Shown here: piece by piece, positions 35,227 through 44,331 of the stretch | Numbering within the stretch: the first letter of the stretch is position 1 | Layout: the number at the start of each line of letters is the position of its first letter | From: Streptomyces marincola | Lineage (GTDB): Bacteria; Actinomycetota; Actinomycetes; Streptomycetales; Streptomycetaceae | Length of the DNA stretch: 64,000 bases | NCBI RefSeq assembly: GCF_020410765.1 | Contig: NZ_CP084541.1 | Span: 3,662,501-3,726,500 of the forward strand | Direction: 5' to 3' | Translations under genes and position numbers: made by a program | Notes under the pieces: generated by a model | The model's input: only the letters and a program-made list of their open reading frames with translations | What the model was told of the DNA's origin: nothing | The model's database searches: none

Positions 35227-36051
35227 ATGGACCGCAGAGAGCAGCTCCGTGACTTCCTGAGGACCCGCAGGGCCCGGCTCTCCCCCGGCGACGTCGGTCT
35301 GCCGGACGCGGGGCGGCGCCGCACCCCGGGGCTGCGGCGGGAGGAGGTGGCGGTGCTCGCCGGGGTCGGCGTCTCCTGGTACACGTGGCTGGAACAGGGG
35401 CGCGACATCAGGGTCTCGGCGCAGGTGCTGGACGCGATCGGCTGGGCGCTGCGGCTCGACGCCCACGAGCGCGCCTACCTGCACCGGCTGGCCGGCCTCA
35501 ACCCGCCGGCCCCCGAGGCCGCCTCCCCCGCCGCTCCCGGCGCGGAGCTGCACCGCGTGCTCGACGCCTGGCTGCCCCGCCCGGCGTACATCCTCGACCG
35601 GCACTGGGGCCTCGCGGCCACCAACGCCGCGGCGCGCGAGATCTTCGGTCTCGGCCCCGAGGATCACAACTGCCTGGTGGCGTTCTTCACCAGCCGCCGC
35701 TACCGCGCCGCCTTCACCCACTGGGAGGAGGCGGCGCCGGGCATCGTCGCCCGCTTCCGCGCGGACGCCGCCCGGCACCCGGACGATCCGGTGTTCCCCC
35801 GGCTGGTGAACGAACTCGTCTCGCTCAGCGCGGAGTTCGCGCGGCTGTGGGCGCGGCACGAGGTCACGGAGGCGGCGCAGGGCAGGAAGACCATCACCCA
35901 CCCGCGGGGCGGGGAACTGATCTTCGAGTACACCGCGCTGCCCCTCTCCGACCACCCCGGGCACCGCGTCGTTCTGCACAACCCCTTGCCCGGTACGGAC
36001 ACGTCGGAACGGCTGGAGGCCCTCGCGGAGGAGTCCCGTCTCATCGGCTGA
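35227..36051 (+). CDS. XRE family transcriptional regulator (MmyB type), copy 1
   Basis: The 274-residue regulator has an N-terminal HTH_31 (RRRTPGLRREEVAVLAGVGVSWYTWLEQGRDIRVSAQVLDAIGWAL) and the C-terminal MmyB-like ligand domain (about 105-265, with RPAYILDRHWGLAATNAAAREIFG). A TACCCT hexamer ends 6 bases before ATG 35227, suggesting a leaderless transcript. Regulators of this type usually control an adjacent oxidoreductase gene; the SDR gene 119 bases downstream is the probable target. The inducing ligand is unknown. Confidence 0.92.
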   Translation: MDRREQLRDFLRTRRARLSPGDVGLPDAGRRRTPGLRREEVAVLAGVGVSWYTWLEQGRDIRVSAQVLDAIGWALRLDAHERAYLHRLAGLNPPAPEAASPAAPGAELHRVLDAWLPRPAYILDRHWGLAATNAAAREIFGLGPEDHNCLVAFFTSRRYRAAFTHWEEAAPGIVARFRADAARHPDDPVFPRLVNELVSLSAEFARLWARHEVTEAAQGRKTITHPRGGELIFEYTALPLSDHPGHRVVLHNPLPGTDTSERLEALAEESRLIG

Positions 36052-36170
36052 ACGCGGCGGTTCGGCTGAACGCGGCGGTGCCGCGGGGGTTTCCCGGCGC
36101 TGCCTGGTGGCGGCACACACAGGATCAGTTCGGTCTGTTCGCAGGCCCGGCGGGCCCGCACCCTTCCCTC

Positions 36171-36917
36171 ATGACTCGATACACCGACAAGGTCGCCCTG
36201 GTCACCGGCGGGACCAGCGGCATGGGCCTGGCCACCGCGCGCCGCCTGCTGGGCGAGGGGGCCCAGGTCGTCATCACCGGACGGGACCGGAGCCGGCTGG
36301 ACGCGGCCGTCAAGGACCTGGGCGAGGGAGCCCTCGGGGTCGTCGCGGACGCCGCCGACCTGTCGGCCCTCGACGCCCTGATGGAGACCGTTCGCGAGCG
36401 GTACGGCCGCCTGGACGTCCTCTTCGCCAACGCCGGGGTGGGGGTCTTCAAGCCCTGCACGGAGATCACGGAGGCCGACTTCGACCTGACGGTCGACGTG
36501 AACTTCAAGGGCGTGTTCTTCTCCATCCAGAAGGCGCTGCCCCTGATGCCCGAGGGCGGCGCCGTCGTCATCAACGCCTCGTGGACCCTCCACCGGGGCG
36601 TCGGCGCCCTCTCCCTCTACTCGGCCACCAAGGCCGCGGTGCACAACCTCGCCCGCACCCTGGCCGCCGACCTCGCCCCGCGCGGCATCCGCGTCAACTC
36701 GATCAGCCCCGGGTACATCGACACCCCGATGTACCCGGAGGCAGACCTTCCGGCGGAGGTGGCCGCCGCGAACCGGAGCCGCGTGCCGGCCCACCGGTTC
36801 GGCCGCTCGGAGGAGATAGCCGACGCGGTGGCCTTCCTCGCGTCCGCCGAGGCCGCCTACATCAACGGCCAGGACCTGGTCATCGACGGCGGCCTGGTCA
36901 GCTCCATCCCGGACTGA
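36171..36917 (+). CDS. SDR family oxidoreductase
   Basis: The 248-residue classical short-chain dehydrogenase has the Gly-rich NAD(P) loop (VTGGTSGMGLATA), the NAG strand (LFANAGVGVF), catalytic Ser (INASWTLHRG), the YSATK motif (LYSATKAAVH), and the C-terminal DGG signature (VIDGGLVSSIPD). The substrate is unknown. ATG 36171 follows the family N terminus. It is downstream of the MmyB-type regulator in the same direction. Confidence 0.93.
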   Translation: MTRYTDKVALVTGGTSGMGLATARRLLGEGAQVVITGRDRSRLDAAVKDLGEGALGVVADAADLSALDALMETVRERYGRLDVLFANAGVGVFKPCTEITEADFDLTVDVNFKGVFFSIQKALPLMPEGGAVVINASWTLHRGVGALSLYSATKAAVHNLARTLAADLAPRGIRVNSISPGYIDTPMYPEADLPAEVAAANRSRVPAHRFGRSEEIADAVAFLASAEAAYINGQDLVIDGGLVSSIPD

Positions 36918-36966
36918 CCGGCACGGCGGGCCGCCGGCCCGGCACGCGGGGCGGCCGGCTCCCGCG

Positions 36967-37662
36967 CTACGCGGCCGGCGCCGGGTCCGCGTCCACCGCG
37001 CGGCGCACGACGAGGATGTGGTCGGTGACGGTGGCGGTCTGCCCGCCAGGACCGGTCGCCAGGCGGTCCCGCGCCTCGGCCCGTTCGGCGGTCCAGCCCG
37101 AGGCGGGCAGGCCGATGCCGGCGTAGATCTCGTCCGGGGTGGGGAAACGGGCGTCCGCGGCCGGCTTCCAGGACCAGGGGGCGAGGGAGCCGTGGTCCAC
37201 GACGAGGAGCCGCCCACCCGGCCGCAGCGCCCGGGCCGCGGTGCGCAGGATCGCGCCGCGGGGCAGGTCGTAGGGCGTGTGGAAGTACTGCGCCGAGACC
37301 AGGTCGAACGCTCCCGCCGGGAAGGTCAGGGCCAGGTCGTGGCATTCGGTCGCGACCGACGCGTCGAGTCCCCGGGCGCGCGCGACGTCGGCGAGCCGGT
37401 CCACGGCGGTGGGGGAGATGTCGACCGCCGTGACCCGCCAGCCGCGAGCGGCGAGCCACAGGCTGTCCCCGCCCGCCCCGCACGCGAGGTCGAGCGCGGT
37501 TCCCGGCGGGAGCCCGCCCGCGACCTCCGCGAGCACCGGGTTGACGCGGCTCGCCCAGGTGGCGCCGCTGTCCGCCCATGCGCGATAGCGGGACTCCCAG
37601 AACTCCCCGGGTGTCCGCGCGGCGAGTTCCTCCGCTGTGGGCCCTTCGGGCTGCTGCGCCAT
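36967..37662 (-). CDS. class I SAM-dependent methyltransferase
   Basis: The 231-residue enzyme has the SAM-binding motif I (ALDLACGAGGDSLWLA), motif II acidic end (VTAVDISPTAVDRL), and DLVSAQYFHTPY with LRPGGRLLVVDHG. The N-terminal FWESRYRAWADSGATWASRVNPVL segment occurs in many actinobacterial methyltransferases of unknown substrate. ATG 37662 has GGGAG upstream; the longer frame to 37803 is not supported. It faces the SDR gene in a convergent arrangement. Confidence 0.88.
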   Translation of the reverse strand: MAQQPEGPTAEELAARTPGEFWESRYRAWADSGATWASRVNPVLAEVAGGLPPGTALDLACGAGGDSLWLAARGWRVTAVDISPTAVDRLADVARARGLDASVATECHDLALTFPAGAFDLVSAQYFHTPYDLPRGAILRTAARALRPGGRLLVVDHGSLAPWSWKPAADARFPTPDEIYAGIGLPASGWTAERAEARDRLATGPGGQTATVTDHILVVRRAVDADPAPAA

Positions 37663-38399
37663 GGTCACTCCCTGTCGGTCGGGCCGCCTGCGATGAGGCG
37701 GGGCAGGATCGCGACTCTCGCCGGAACGTCCGCCGCGGCGCGAATGTCGTTGCCATTCCGGCAAACGCCGGACCGGTTTCGCCCCTTCTGTCGACATCGA
37801 CAACCGTTATCGACAGGCTCCGTCCGACGGGATTTGCGCCTGGTGCCGTGCGGCTCCCGAGGGGGTCACTGTCGAGGAGGGCGTCGCCGACCGGGCCGCT
37901 GCGCGCGGTGCGGGTGAACGCGCCCGGCTGACGGCCGCGACCCTGGGGCGCGCGGGGCTACGCGAGGCGGCCGGGCGCGGAGCCCTTCCGGCCCGACCCG
38001 CGGCGGGCCTCCGCGCCGGACGGCGTCGTGCGCCGTTCCGTCCCGCGTCCACCGGTCCGCCGTGAGCCGCGCGCCACATCGTTCGTCAACTTCCGCCGAC
38101 AGCGGGCCAGTCGGCCGCACCGACCGCACAGGCCCTCCTTGACAGGGCCGCATCACACACCCCTAAGATAATAGTGATAATCGTTTTCGTCTGTGCCGGT
38201 GGGTGCCCACGCGACCGGTCCCGCAGTGCCGATTCCACGTCACGTGAGCCCCCGTCAGAGCCGGAAGCCCGCCCGCGATCACTCACCGTCACCTCACAGA
38301 TCCACGCGGGGCATGACGGCCGCCCGTGCCGGAACGGGCACTGGTCCTCGCCCAGCCCATCCCCGCTGCGCCCAACACCGCGAACAGGAGAAGTCAGCG
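37663..38399. other. 737-base intergenic region with a Fur/Zur-like box
   Basis: No gene is supported on either strand. The part from 38160 to 38190 is strikingly AT-rich and contains the box at 38175-38189. A GGAG ribosome binding site precedes the gene at 38400. The left part should hold the methyltransferase promoter. Confidence 0.5.
38175..38189 (+). promoter_or_regulatory. Zur/Fur-like operator
   Basis: TGATAATCGTTTTCG matches 11 of 15 bases of the Zur consensus as I remember it (TGAAAATGATTTTCA). It lies in an otherwise GC-rich gap, with a further GATAAT word just upstream. It precedes two surface proteins of the type often controlled by zinc in actinobacteria. Confidence 0.55.
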
Positions 38400-39050
38400 A
38401 TGACCGAAGTGAAGGAAAGATCCACGACAGTCCGGGCCCGGGTCGTCTCGCCGCTGGCGGCGATCGTCCTGGCCCTGGCGGCAGCGATCTTCGGAGCCGG
38501 CCCCGCGCACGCGGCGACGTGGACCTCGGGCCACATCGACGTCGTGTACGCGGAGGCCACGAGCGCCACGAACCTCACGCTGCGCACGCACCCCGACCCC
38601 GGTCCCTCCGTCCCCGCGGGCACCTGGGACATCGCGGTACCGCACACGCCGGCGCTCGGCGGCTACGTGCTCCCGGAGAGCTACAGCGACTCCGTGGCCT
38701 ATGACCTCCCCTTCGCGGGCTTCGGAGGGTCGTCGAACCTGATCAGCAGCGGGGCGTTCAGCCCGGGCGACACGCTCGCGCTGCGGCTCGACAGCGTCGT
38801 GCACACCAACCCGAACGGAACGCCCGGCACCGGGACGGTGACCGTGTCGCACGGCGGGACGACCTGGTACGACGGTGCCGGTGACCGCCACGACTTCTCG
38901 GTCAGGAGCGGTTCCTCCGCGTTCCACGAGCACGCGAAGTGGGTGTTCTCGGCTCCGGGGACGTACGAGCTGAAGTTCTACGGCTACAACTCGACCACGT
39001 TCGGTTCGTGGACCGGGTCGACCTCCACCTACACGTTCGTCGTCTCCTGA
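38400..39050 (+). CDS. secreted choice-of-anchor M-type surface protein
   Basis: The 216-residue protein has a Sec signal peptide (RARVVSPLAAIVLALAAAIFGAGPAHA, cleavage near residue 39). One domain follows, with HIDVVYAEATSATNLTLRTHPDP, and ends with FHEHAKWVFSAPGTYELKFYGYNSTTFGSWTG. This is the hallmark of the actinobacterial surface-anchored repeat (choice-of-anchor M) often found beside metal ABC transporters. It has no sorting signal of its own. AGGAG sits 8 bases upstream of the ATG. A Zur/Fur-like box lies about 210 bases upstream; a role in zinc capture or storage is inferred. Confidence 0.75.
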   Translation: MTEVKERSTTVRARVVSPLAAIVLALAAAIFGAGPAHAATWTSGHIDVVYAEATSATNLTLRTHPDPGPSVPAGTWDIAVPHTPALGGYVLPESYSDSVAYDLPFAGFGGSSNLISSGAFSPGDTLALRLDSVVHTNPNGTPGTGTVTVSHGGTTWYDGAGDRHDFSVRSGSSAFHEHAKWVFSAPGTYELKFYGYNSTTFGSWTGSTSTYTFVVS

Positions 39051-39067
39051 CGGCGGCCGGGCCCAGT

Positions 39068-39101
39068 GGGGAGGGGCGGGCCCGCGGGCCCGCCCCTCCC
39101 C
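39068..39101 (+). terminator. hairpin terminator after the surface protein gene
   Basis: A perfect 16-bp inverted repeat (GGGGAGGGGCGGGCCC with its complement around 2 bases) begins 18 bases after the stop codon. It may limit read-through into the next gene. Confidence 0.7.
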
Positions 39102-39204
39102 GGCCGTCCGCGTCGATCGTTCCCCCGCGGTCCTGACCGCCCACCAGCCGTCGGCCGTATGGTCACCGACCACCGGTGAACGGCCACCGAAAAATGAGGT
39201 CGTG

Positions 39205-41883
39205 GTGTCCCGCCCGTTGTCTTCCGCCCTGAAAATCCTCACCGCCGCCGTGATCGTCGGCACCTCGCTCAGCCCGTCCACCGCGACCGCCGCCCGCGCG
39301 GCAGAGGGCGACGCGGTGCCGCCGGTGGTGTTCGACAAGGGGAACCTCATCGTCGCGCCGCTCATGCGGGGCGAGAACGGCCAGGTCGAGTCCCTCGAAA
39401 TGGGCTGGGTCGACAAGACCGACCTGTCGGACTACCGCTGGTACGCGCCCGAGCAGGCGGTCCTCCACCTCACCGAGCGCGAGTTCGACGCGTCGCTCGG
39501 CGCCTACCGCACCGCGGACGCCGACTTCCTGTTCCCCCCGACACCGGGCAAGCGCGACGAGTACCTCAACGGCGACGCGGGCCGGGTCCTGTTCGGCATG
39601 AGCCTGGCGAGCGGGACTACCGCGAACCCCTTCAACGGCGTCGGCCCGAACGCCGCCTACCAGGCCGACATCGACGACGCGGAGCGACCGGCGCGGTTCA
39701 CGCTGCGGGACTGCTCGACCGAAGCGGCGGGCACCCTGCGGGTGCCGGACGGTCCCGCACACGCCTGGGACTGCGCCCAGGCACAGGACGGCGTCCCGCA
39801 GACCCCGATGACCGGAGCGAAGAACGGCGACACGGTCAAAGTGCTCCACGCGACGGCCCCCGGGGTCTACTGCCTCACCATCGACCTCGACGTGCTCTCC
39901 GCGCGCAACGGCACCGTCTGGGACGCCGCGACCTACACCATCGTGGTCGGCCAGGAGGTGCCCGACGACCTGCGGCCCTGCGCCCAGGTGGGTGTGGCAC
40001 CGCCGGATGGCGCCGACCCCGGCCCCGGCGATCCGGGGGAGCGCCCCTGGGAGACGATCACCGAGGGCCACCACGACATACGGGCGGGCATCGTCGACAA
40101 CGAACTCACCCTGGGGGTGAACGCCGAACTGACCCCGTGGGACGAGGTGGTCATCGCCCGCACCCCGCCGGCGGCGACCGTTCCCCCGCCCACCTCCATG
40201 TCGGACCTGACGGCGATAGGACCCGAGGGCACGCCCTACTGGTACTTCCCGATCAGCAGCTCGCGAGAGAACTACGTGTGGCCGGGATTCAGCACCGAGT
40301 CCCTCGACGCCGACCGGTTGCGGTCGCCCCTGACGTTCTCCCTCAACGGGTTCACCCGCGACGGCGTCGCCAACCCGGAGGACACCGATGTCGCCCTGGT
40401 GTCGACCGCCTCCCCCCTCCGCAACCGCTCCTGGTTCAACACCAGGCTGGGCACGCCCTCCGCGTTCCAGATCGGCGCGCACGCGCACGCGCACCCCCTG
40501 TGGGCCTTCACCCGGCCGGGCGTGTACTGCCTGTCGATCTCGGTGACCGGCCAACTCGCCGACGGCCACTGGTCCGGCGACACCGGCCTGCTGACCATGG
40601 TCGTCGGCGACCACGAAGACCCGGAATCGGTCGCCCCCTGCGCCCAGCAGGACATCACCGTGCCAGAACCCGGCGCGCCGGCCGTGCCCGCGCCGGTCTC
40701 CCCGGACCGGCACATCGCCGACGAGCCGCACTCGACCCGCAACGTCGCCCTGGCCTCCTACCTGCACGACGGGGAACTGGAGGTGGTCGCGGACGTGGCC
40801 GGAACCGTCGCGGAGCCGGACACCTACGTCGACGTGGAACGCGTCATCTTCCGCCCCGACACCCCGCGCGGCGACGGCACCTGGCGGGACGCCACGAGCA
40901 TGGTCCTGGACACCGGCGGGATCACGCCCGCCGATGTCGCGCCAGGCACCGCGGTCACGCTCAGCCTCGGCGAGGTCGCAGGACCCGGCACGTTCCGCTA
41001 CGAGAACATCTCCGACCCGCTCAGCCCCCGGGGACTGTCCTCCGCCGACCCCGCGCTGACCTCCACGGCACTCCCGATCGCCTCCCGCGCGGTAACCACC
41101 TGGTGGGACTTCTCGGCGGCGGGGGTGTACTGCGTCCCGCTCACCTGGAGCGCGACGCTTCCCGGCGGGCAACCGACCTCGGTCACCAAGACCCTGACGT
41201 TCCTGGCCGGGCCGGCCGACAGCACCGCGCCCGGCCGCGTCGACGCAGAGGACGTCGTCCCGTGCGCCGACGGCACCGGGCCAGGGACGTCCGTGCCGAT
41301 GGCGCCCGAGGCGCCGGAGGCGTCGGCGGACGGGACCACCGTGTCGGTCTCGTGGAACGCCCCGGCCGACGGCGGTTCCCCGATCACCGGCTACGGCGTG
41401 ACCCTCACCCCGGAGTCGGGTGAGCCGCTGACCCGGGCAGTCGCCGGGGACGTGCTGTCGGCCGACTTCACGGAGGTGCCGGCCGGCACGTGGACGGCGA
41501 CGGTCAATGCGGTCAACGCGGCTGGCCCGTCGGAGACTTCGGCGCCCTCGGCCCCGGTGGTGGTGACGGCCTCGCCCCCCGGCCCCGCGCCCGGCCCGTC
41601 GCCCGATCCCTCGCCGGACCCGGCGCCGGGCCCCGGCCCCCGCCCGGACCCGGACCCGGCGCCCCCCGCGGCGGGACCCGGCCCGGCCGGCCCGCACGGC
41701 GGAACGGCCACCGGCGGTACGACCGGCGGACCGGACGCGAACGGCGGACCCGGCACGAACGGCGGCGGTCTCGCCAGGACCGGCGCGGAGGTCGGCTGGA
41801 TCCTCGCCCTGAGTGCGCTGCTGCTGGGCACGGGGGCCGCTCTGGTGGCCTGGCTGCGCACCCGGCGCGGGCGCGCGGCGTAG
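39205..41883 (+). CDS. large surface protein with three choice-of-anchor M repeats, FnIII domain and LARTG sorting signal
   Basis: The 892-residue protein has a signal peptide (residues 1-33). Three related repeat domains then end in PGVYCLTIDLDVL, PGVYCLSISVTGQ and AGVYCVPLTWSAT, each with one or two Cys. A fibronectin type III domain (about 690-785, SVSWNAPADGGSPITGYGVTL), a Pro/Gly-rich wall-spanning linker, and LARTG-AEVGWILALSALLLGTGAALVAWLRTRRGRAA follow. The last part is an LAxTG sortase (class E) motif with membrane anchor and basic tail. GTG 39205 is 5 bases from GAGG; the adjacent GTG 39202 is possible. The protein likely sits on the cell wall and pairs with the preceding secreted protein. 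Confidence 0.82.
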   Translation: MSRPLSSALKILTAAVIVGTSLSPSTATAARAAEGDAVPPVVFDKGNLIVAPLMRGENGQVESLEMGWVDKTDLSDYRWYAPEQAVLHLTEREFDASLGAYRTADADFLFPPTPGKRDEYLNGDAGRVLFGMSLASGTTANPFNGVGPNAAYQADIDDAERPARFTLRDCSTEAAGTLRVPDGPAHAWDCAQAQDGVPQTPMTGAKNGDTVKVLHATAPGVYCLTIDLDVLSARNGTVWDAATYTIVVGQEVPDDLRPCAQVGVAPPDGADPGPGDPGERPWETITEGHHDIRAGIVDNELTLGVNAELTPWDEVVIARTPPAATVPPPTSMSDLTAIGPEGTPYWYFPISSSRENYVWPGFSTESLDADRLRSPLTFSLNGFTRDGVANPEDTDVALVSTASPLRNRSWFNTRLGTPSAFQIGAHAHAHPLWAFTRPGVYCLSISVTGQLADGHWSGDTGLLTMVVGDHEDPESVAPCAQQDITVPEPGAPAVPAPVSPDRHIADEPHSTRNVALASYLHDGELEVVADVAGTVAEPDTYVDVERVIFRPDTPRGDGTWRDATSMVLDTGGITPADVAPGTAVTLSLGEVAGPGTFRYENISDPLSPRGLSSADPALTSTALPIASRAVTTWWDFSAAGVYCVPLTWSATLPGGQPTSVTKTLTFLAGPADSTAPGRVDAEDVVPCADGTGPGTSVPMAPEAPEASADGTTVSVSWNAPADGGSPITGYGVTLTPESGEPLTRAVAGDVLSADFTEVPAGTWTATVNAVNAAGPSETSAPSAPVVVTASPPGPAPGPSPDPSPDPAPGPGPRPDPDPAPPAAGPGPAGPHGGTATGGTTGGPDANGGPGTNGGGLARTGAEVGWILALSALLLGTGAALVAWLRTRRGRAA

Positions 41884-42022
41884 CGTCACACCCCGGGAAC
41901 GGGGCGGACCGCCGTGGGCCCGCTCCGTTCCAAGGCCGGGCCGCAACGGCGCGCGCTCCCACCGGGCGCGGGCCGACCAGCGGCTTCTCCCGCTCGCCGA
42001 GCGGCACCGCCCCGCCGGGCCA

Positions 42023-42856
42023 TCACGTGGGGGGCGGCCGGTCCTCGGCGGGGCGCGGCTTCTCCGGGCCGTGCGGCGTGTAGAGCATGATCCAGTGGTC
42101 CCGCTCCGGGTCGTGCAGCATCTCGATGCCGAAGCCGAGCCAGCCGCGCGTGGGGTGGCGCATGTGCTTCTCCGCGGAGCGCCACGCGTGCACCTCGCCG
42201 CGTTCCCACAGGTCGCGGAAACGCCCACTGGTGGCCAGCAGTTCGGCGCACAGGGACCTCAGGTACGCGTCGTCGGGGTACCGGCTCAGCGCCGTGCGGA
42301 GTTCCGCCGCCGCGACGCGCGTGAACTGCTCGCTTCCCTCCTCGCCGAGCAGGTCGGCGAGTTCGGTGCCGGTGAAGGCCAGATAGGCGATGTTGCGGCC
42401 GAACGGGCCGCCGCCAGGGAGCGGGCCGAGGAGTTCGGCGGCGGCGGCGTTGCGGGCCAGCAGGTCGAGACGGCCGTCGTGGACGGTGACCGGCATCGTG
42501 TCGTCCAGGCCGCGCAGGAGGCGCAGGAGCCCCGGACGGATCACGGCGTCCGGCGACTCGGGCCCGGGCGGCGGCTCGCCGCCGAGCCGGAACAGATGGT
42601 CCCGTTCGGCCCTCGACAGCTCGAACGCGCGGGCCAGCGCGGCCAGGATCTCGCGCGAGGGGCTGGACGCCCTGCCCTGCTCAAGGCGGGTGTAGTACTC
42701 CACGGAAATACCGGCGATATCGGCCAGTTCCTGGCGACGCAGCCCTGGAACCCGCCGCCGCGACGCGCGCATCCCGCTGGGCGGCTCCTCCGGGACCAGC
42801 GCCGCGCGGCGCCGGCGCAGGTACTCCCCGAACTCCGTCCGATCTCTGCCACCCAT
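42023..42856 (-). CDS. XRE family transcriptional regulator (MmyB type), copy 2
   Basis: The 277-residue regulator has the HTH_31 fold (SRRRVPGLRRQELADIAGISVEYYTRLEQGRASSPSREILAALARAF) and an MmyB-like domain (PVTVHDGRLDLLARNAAAAELLG; HWIMLYTPHG). It is a distant paralogue of the regulator at 35.2 kb. CAGAAT ends 7 bases before ATG 42856, which suggests a leaderless transcript; ATG 42865 is the alternative start. It is divergent from an SDR gene, a common arrangement in which the regulator controls the oxidoreductase. Confidence 0.92.
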   Translation of the reverse strand: MGGRDRTEFGEYLRRRRAALVPEEPPSGMRASRRRVPGLRRQELADIAGISVEYYTRLEQGRASSPSREILAALARAFELSRAERDHLFRLGGEPPPGPESPDAVIRPGLLRLLRGLDDTMPVTVHDGRLDLLARNAAAAELLGPLPGGGPFGRNIAYLAFTGTELADLLGEEGSEQFTRVAAAELRTALSRYPDDAYLRSLCAELLATSGRFRDLWERGEVHAWRSAEKHMRHPTRGWLGFGIEMLHDPERDHWIMLYTPHGPEKPRPAEDRPPPT

Positions 42857-43035
42857 GCGCAGCATTCTGGCACCGGTCGCGGCGGGCGGAGGGGCCGCCG
42901 TGTGGCCCTGCCAGTGCCAGGCTCGGCGGAGTCTTCCTCGCTTCTCCGGCCCCGGACAGATTGGTGGACGTACACCGGCGGCGACGGGAACGCGTCACCG
43001 CCCGGCACGCCGAAGCCCGAGAAGGGGACTCACCC

Positions 43036-43956
43036 ATGACCGCACCGACCCGAACCGTCGTCATGACCGGGGCGACGAGGGGCATCGGCCTCGAAGCGGC
43101 GAAGGACCTCCTGCGCCGCGGCCCGGAGACCCATCTCGTGGTCCTCGGCCGGGGGCCGTCGAACGAGCGGGCACTGCCTCGGCTGAAGGAGATCTCGCCG
43201 CACGTCTCCGCGATCGAGACGAACCTCGCGAGCAAGGCCGCGATCGACACCGCGGCGGCGGGGATCGAGGACCTTCTGGACGCCGGCGCGCTGCCGCCCA
43301 TGGACGCCATCGTCTGCAACGCGGGCGTTCACCTCTCCGACGCCCTGCACACCAGTGAGGACGGGTACGAGCTGACGTTCGCCGTCAACGTCCTGGCAAC
43401 CCACCTGCTGCTCCGGCGACTTCACCCCCACCTGCGCGCACCGGCCCGCATCGTCGTCACCGTGAGCGACGCCCACTTCGGGGACCTCAGGCACACCGGG
43501 GGCACGATGCCCGCGCCCCAGTGGAAGGGACCGGCGACCGTCTCCATGCCGGGCGCCTTCGACCGGTCGGACAAGGTCAGGGCCGGCGGCCGGCGCGCCT
43601 ACACCACGAGCAAGCTCGGCTCGATCCACCTCGTCCACGAATGGGCTCGGCGCCTCCCCGAGGGCATCGACATCCTCGCCTACAACCCCAGCCTCGTCAC
43701 CGGCACCGGGCTCGCCCGGGAGGCCGGCGGCTCCGCCGCGTTCCTGATGAAGTGGTTCATCCCGCTCCTTGAGGTCACGCCCCTCGTCGACACCCCGCCC
43801 GTGGCCGGACGGAAGCTCGCCGACGTCATCCTCGGCACGACGCGGGCCGCCACCGGCTCGTACATCCACAGGACCAGGGCGACCTCGTCGTCCGCCGAGT
43901 CGTACGACGCCGAACGCGAACAGGCCCTGTGGGACTGGCTGGAACAGCAGTCCTGA
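43036..43956 (+). CDS. SDR family NAD(P)-dependent oxidoreductase
   Basis: The 306-residue protein has the NAD(P) loop (VVMTGATRGIGLEAA), NAG motif (IVCNAGVHLS), Ser in VVTVSDAHFG, and catalytic YTTSK (RRAYTTSKLGS). It resembles retinol-dehydrogenase/protochlorophyllide-reductase-like extended SDRs. The substrate is unknown. ATG 43036 has AAGGGG upstream. It is divergent from the MmyB-type regulator and precedes the T-box/serS unit. Confidence 0.9.
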   Translation: MTAPTRTVVMTGATRGIGLEAAKDLLRRGPETHLVVLGRGPSNERALPRLKEISPHVSAIETNLASKAAIDTAAAGIEDLLDAGALPPMDAIVCNAGVHLSDALHTSEDGYELTFAVNVLATHLLLRRLHPHLRAPARIVVTVSDAHFGDLRHTGGTMPAPQWKGPATVSMPGAFDRSDKVRAGGRRAYTTSKLGSIHLVHEWARRLPEGIDILAYNPSLVTGTGLAREAGGSAAFLMKWFIPLLEVTPLVDTPPVAGRKLADVILGTTRAATGSYIHRTRATSSSAESYDAEREQALWDWLEQQS

Positions 43957-44017
43957 GGCGCGCCGGGGCGTCTCGGCCCGGGGCGGCCGGGCCCCGCGCC
44001 GGCGCGGGAAACGGTCT

Positions 44018-44046
44018 TTGCCGCGCGACGAGGGCTGGTCTACGCT
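44018..44046 (+). promoter_or_regulatory. promoter of the T-box-serS unit
   Basis: TTGCCG (44018-44023) and TACGCT (44041-44046) are spaced by exactly 17 bases, a good housekeeping-type promoter. Initiation near 44053 would start the T-box leader. Confidence 0.6.
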
Positions 44047-44055
44047 GCCGCCAAC

Positions 44056-44286
44056 GCGATGACGGAGACGAGTAACCGCGGATCACGCGAGTCCAGAGAG
44101 CTGTCGGCAGCTGGGAAGACAGTCTCGCGCCCGAGGCGAATCCCCTCCTGAGCGCGGGGAGGAACGGCGTTCCCGCGCCCCATGCCCCGCCGGCCGGCCC
44201 CCGTCACCGGGCCCGAATGAGGCCGTCGCCCCGACGCGGCGGTGAAGCGCGGTGGCACCGCGGGGCCCTTCTCGCCCGCGCTTCCA
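44056..44286 (+). ncRNA. T-box riboswitch leader of serS
   Basis: This leader of about 230 bases has canonical T-box elements. A GACGAGTAA stem I entry lies at 44067-44075, and an AGAGAGCTG distal element (44095-44103) falls within the CGCGAG...CTCGCG arm (44086-44129). The strictly conserved antiterminator sequence GAAGCGCGGTGGCACCGCGG is at 44244-44263. A TCC triplet at 44141-44143, just before the closing base stem (GGAG/CTCC), is a plausible serine specifier. The downstream mechanism (transcriptional or translational) is not clear, since no T-rich terminator is visible. Uncharged tRNA-Ser would induce the synthetase. Confidence 0.85.
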
Positions 44287-44331
44287 AGGGACGTTCCGGG
44301 CTATGGACGAGTGAGAGGGAGCGCCGCGGCG

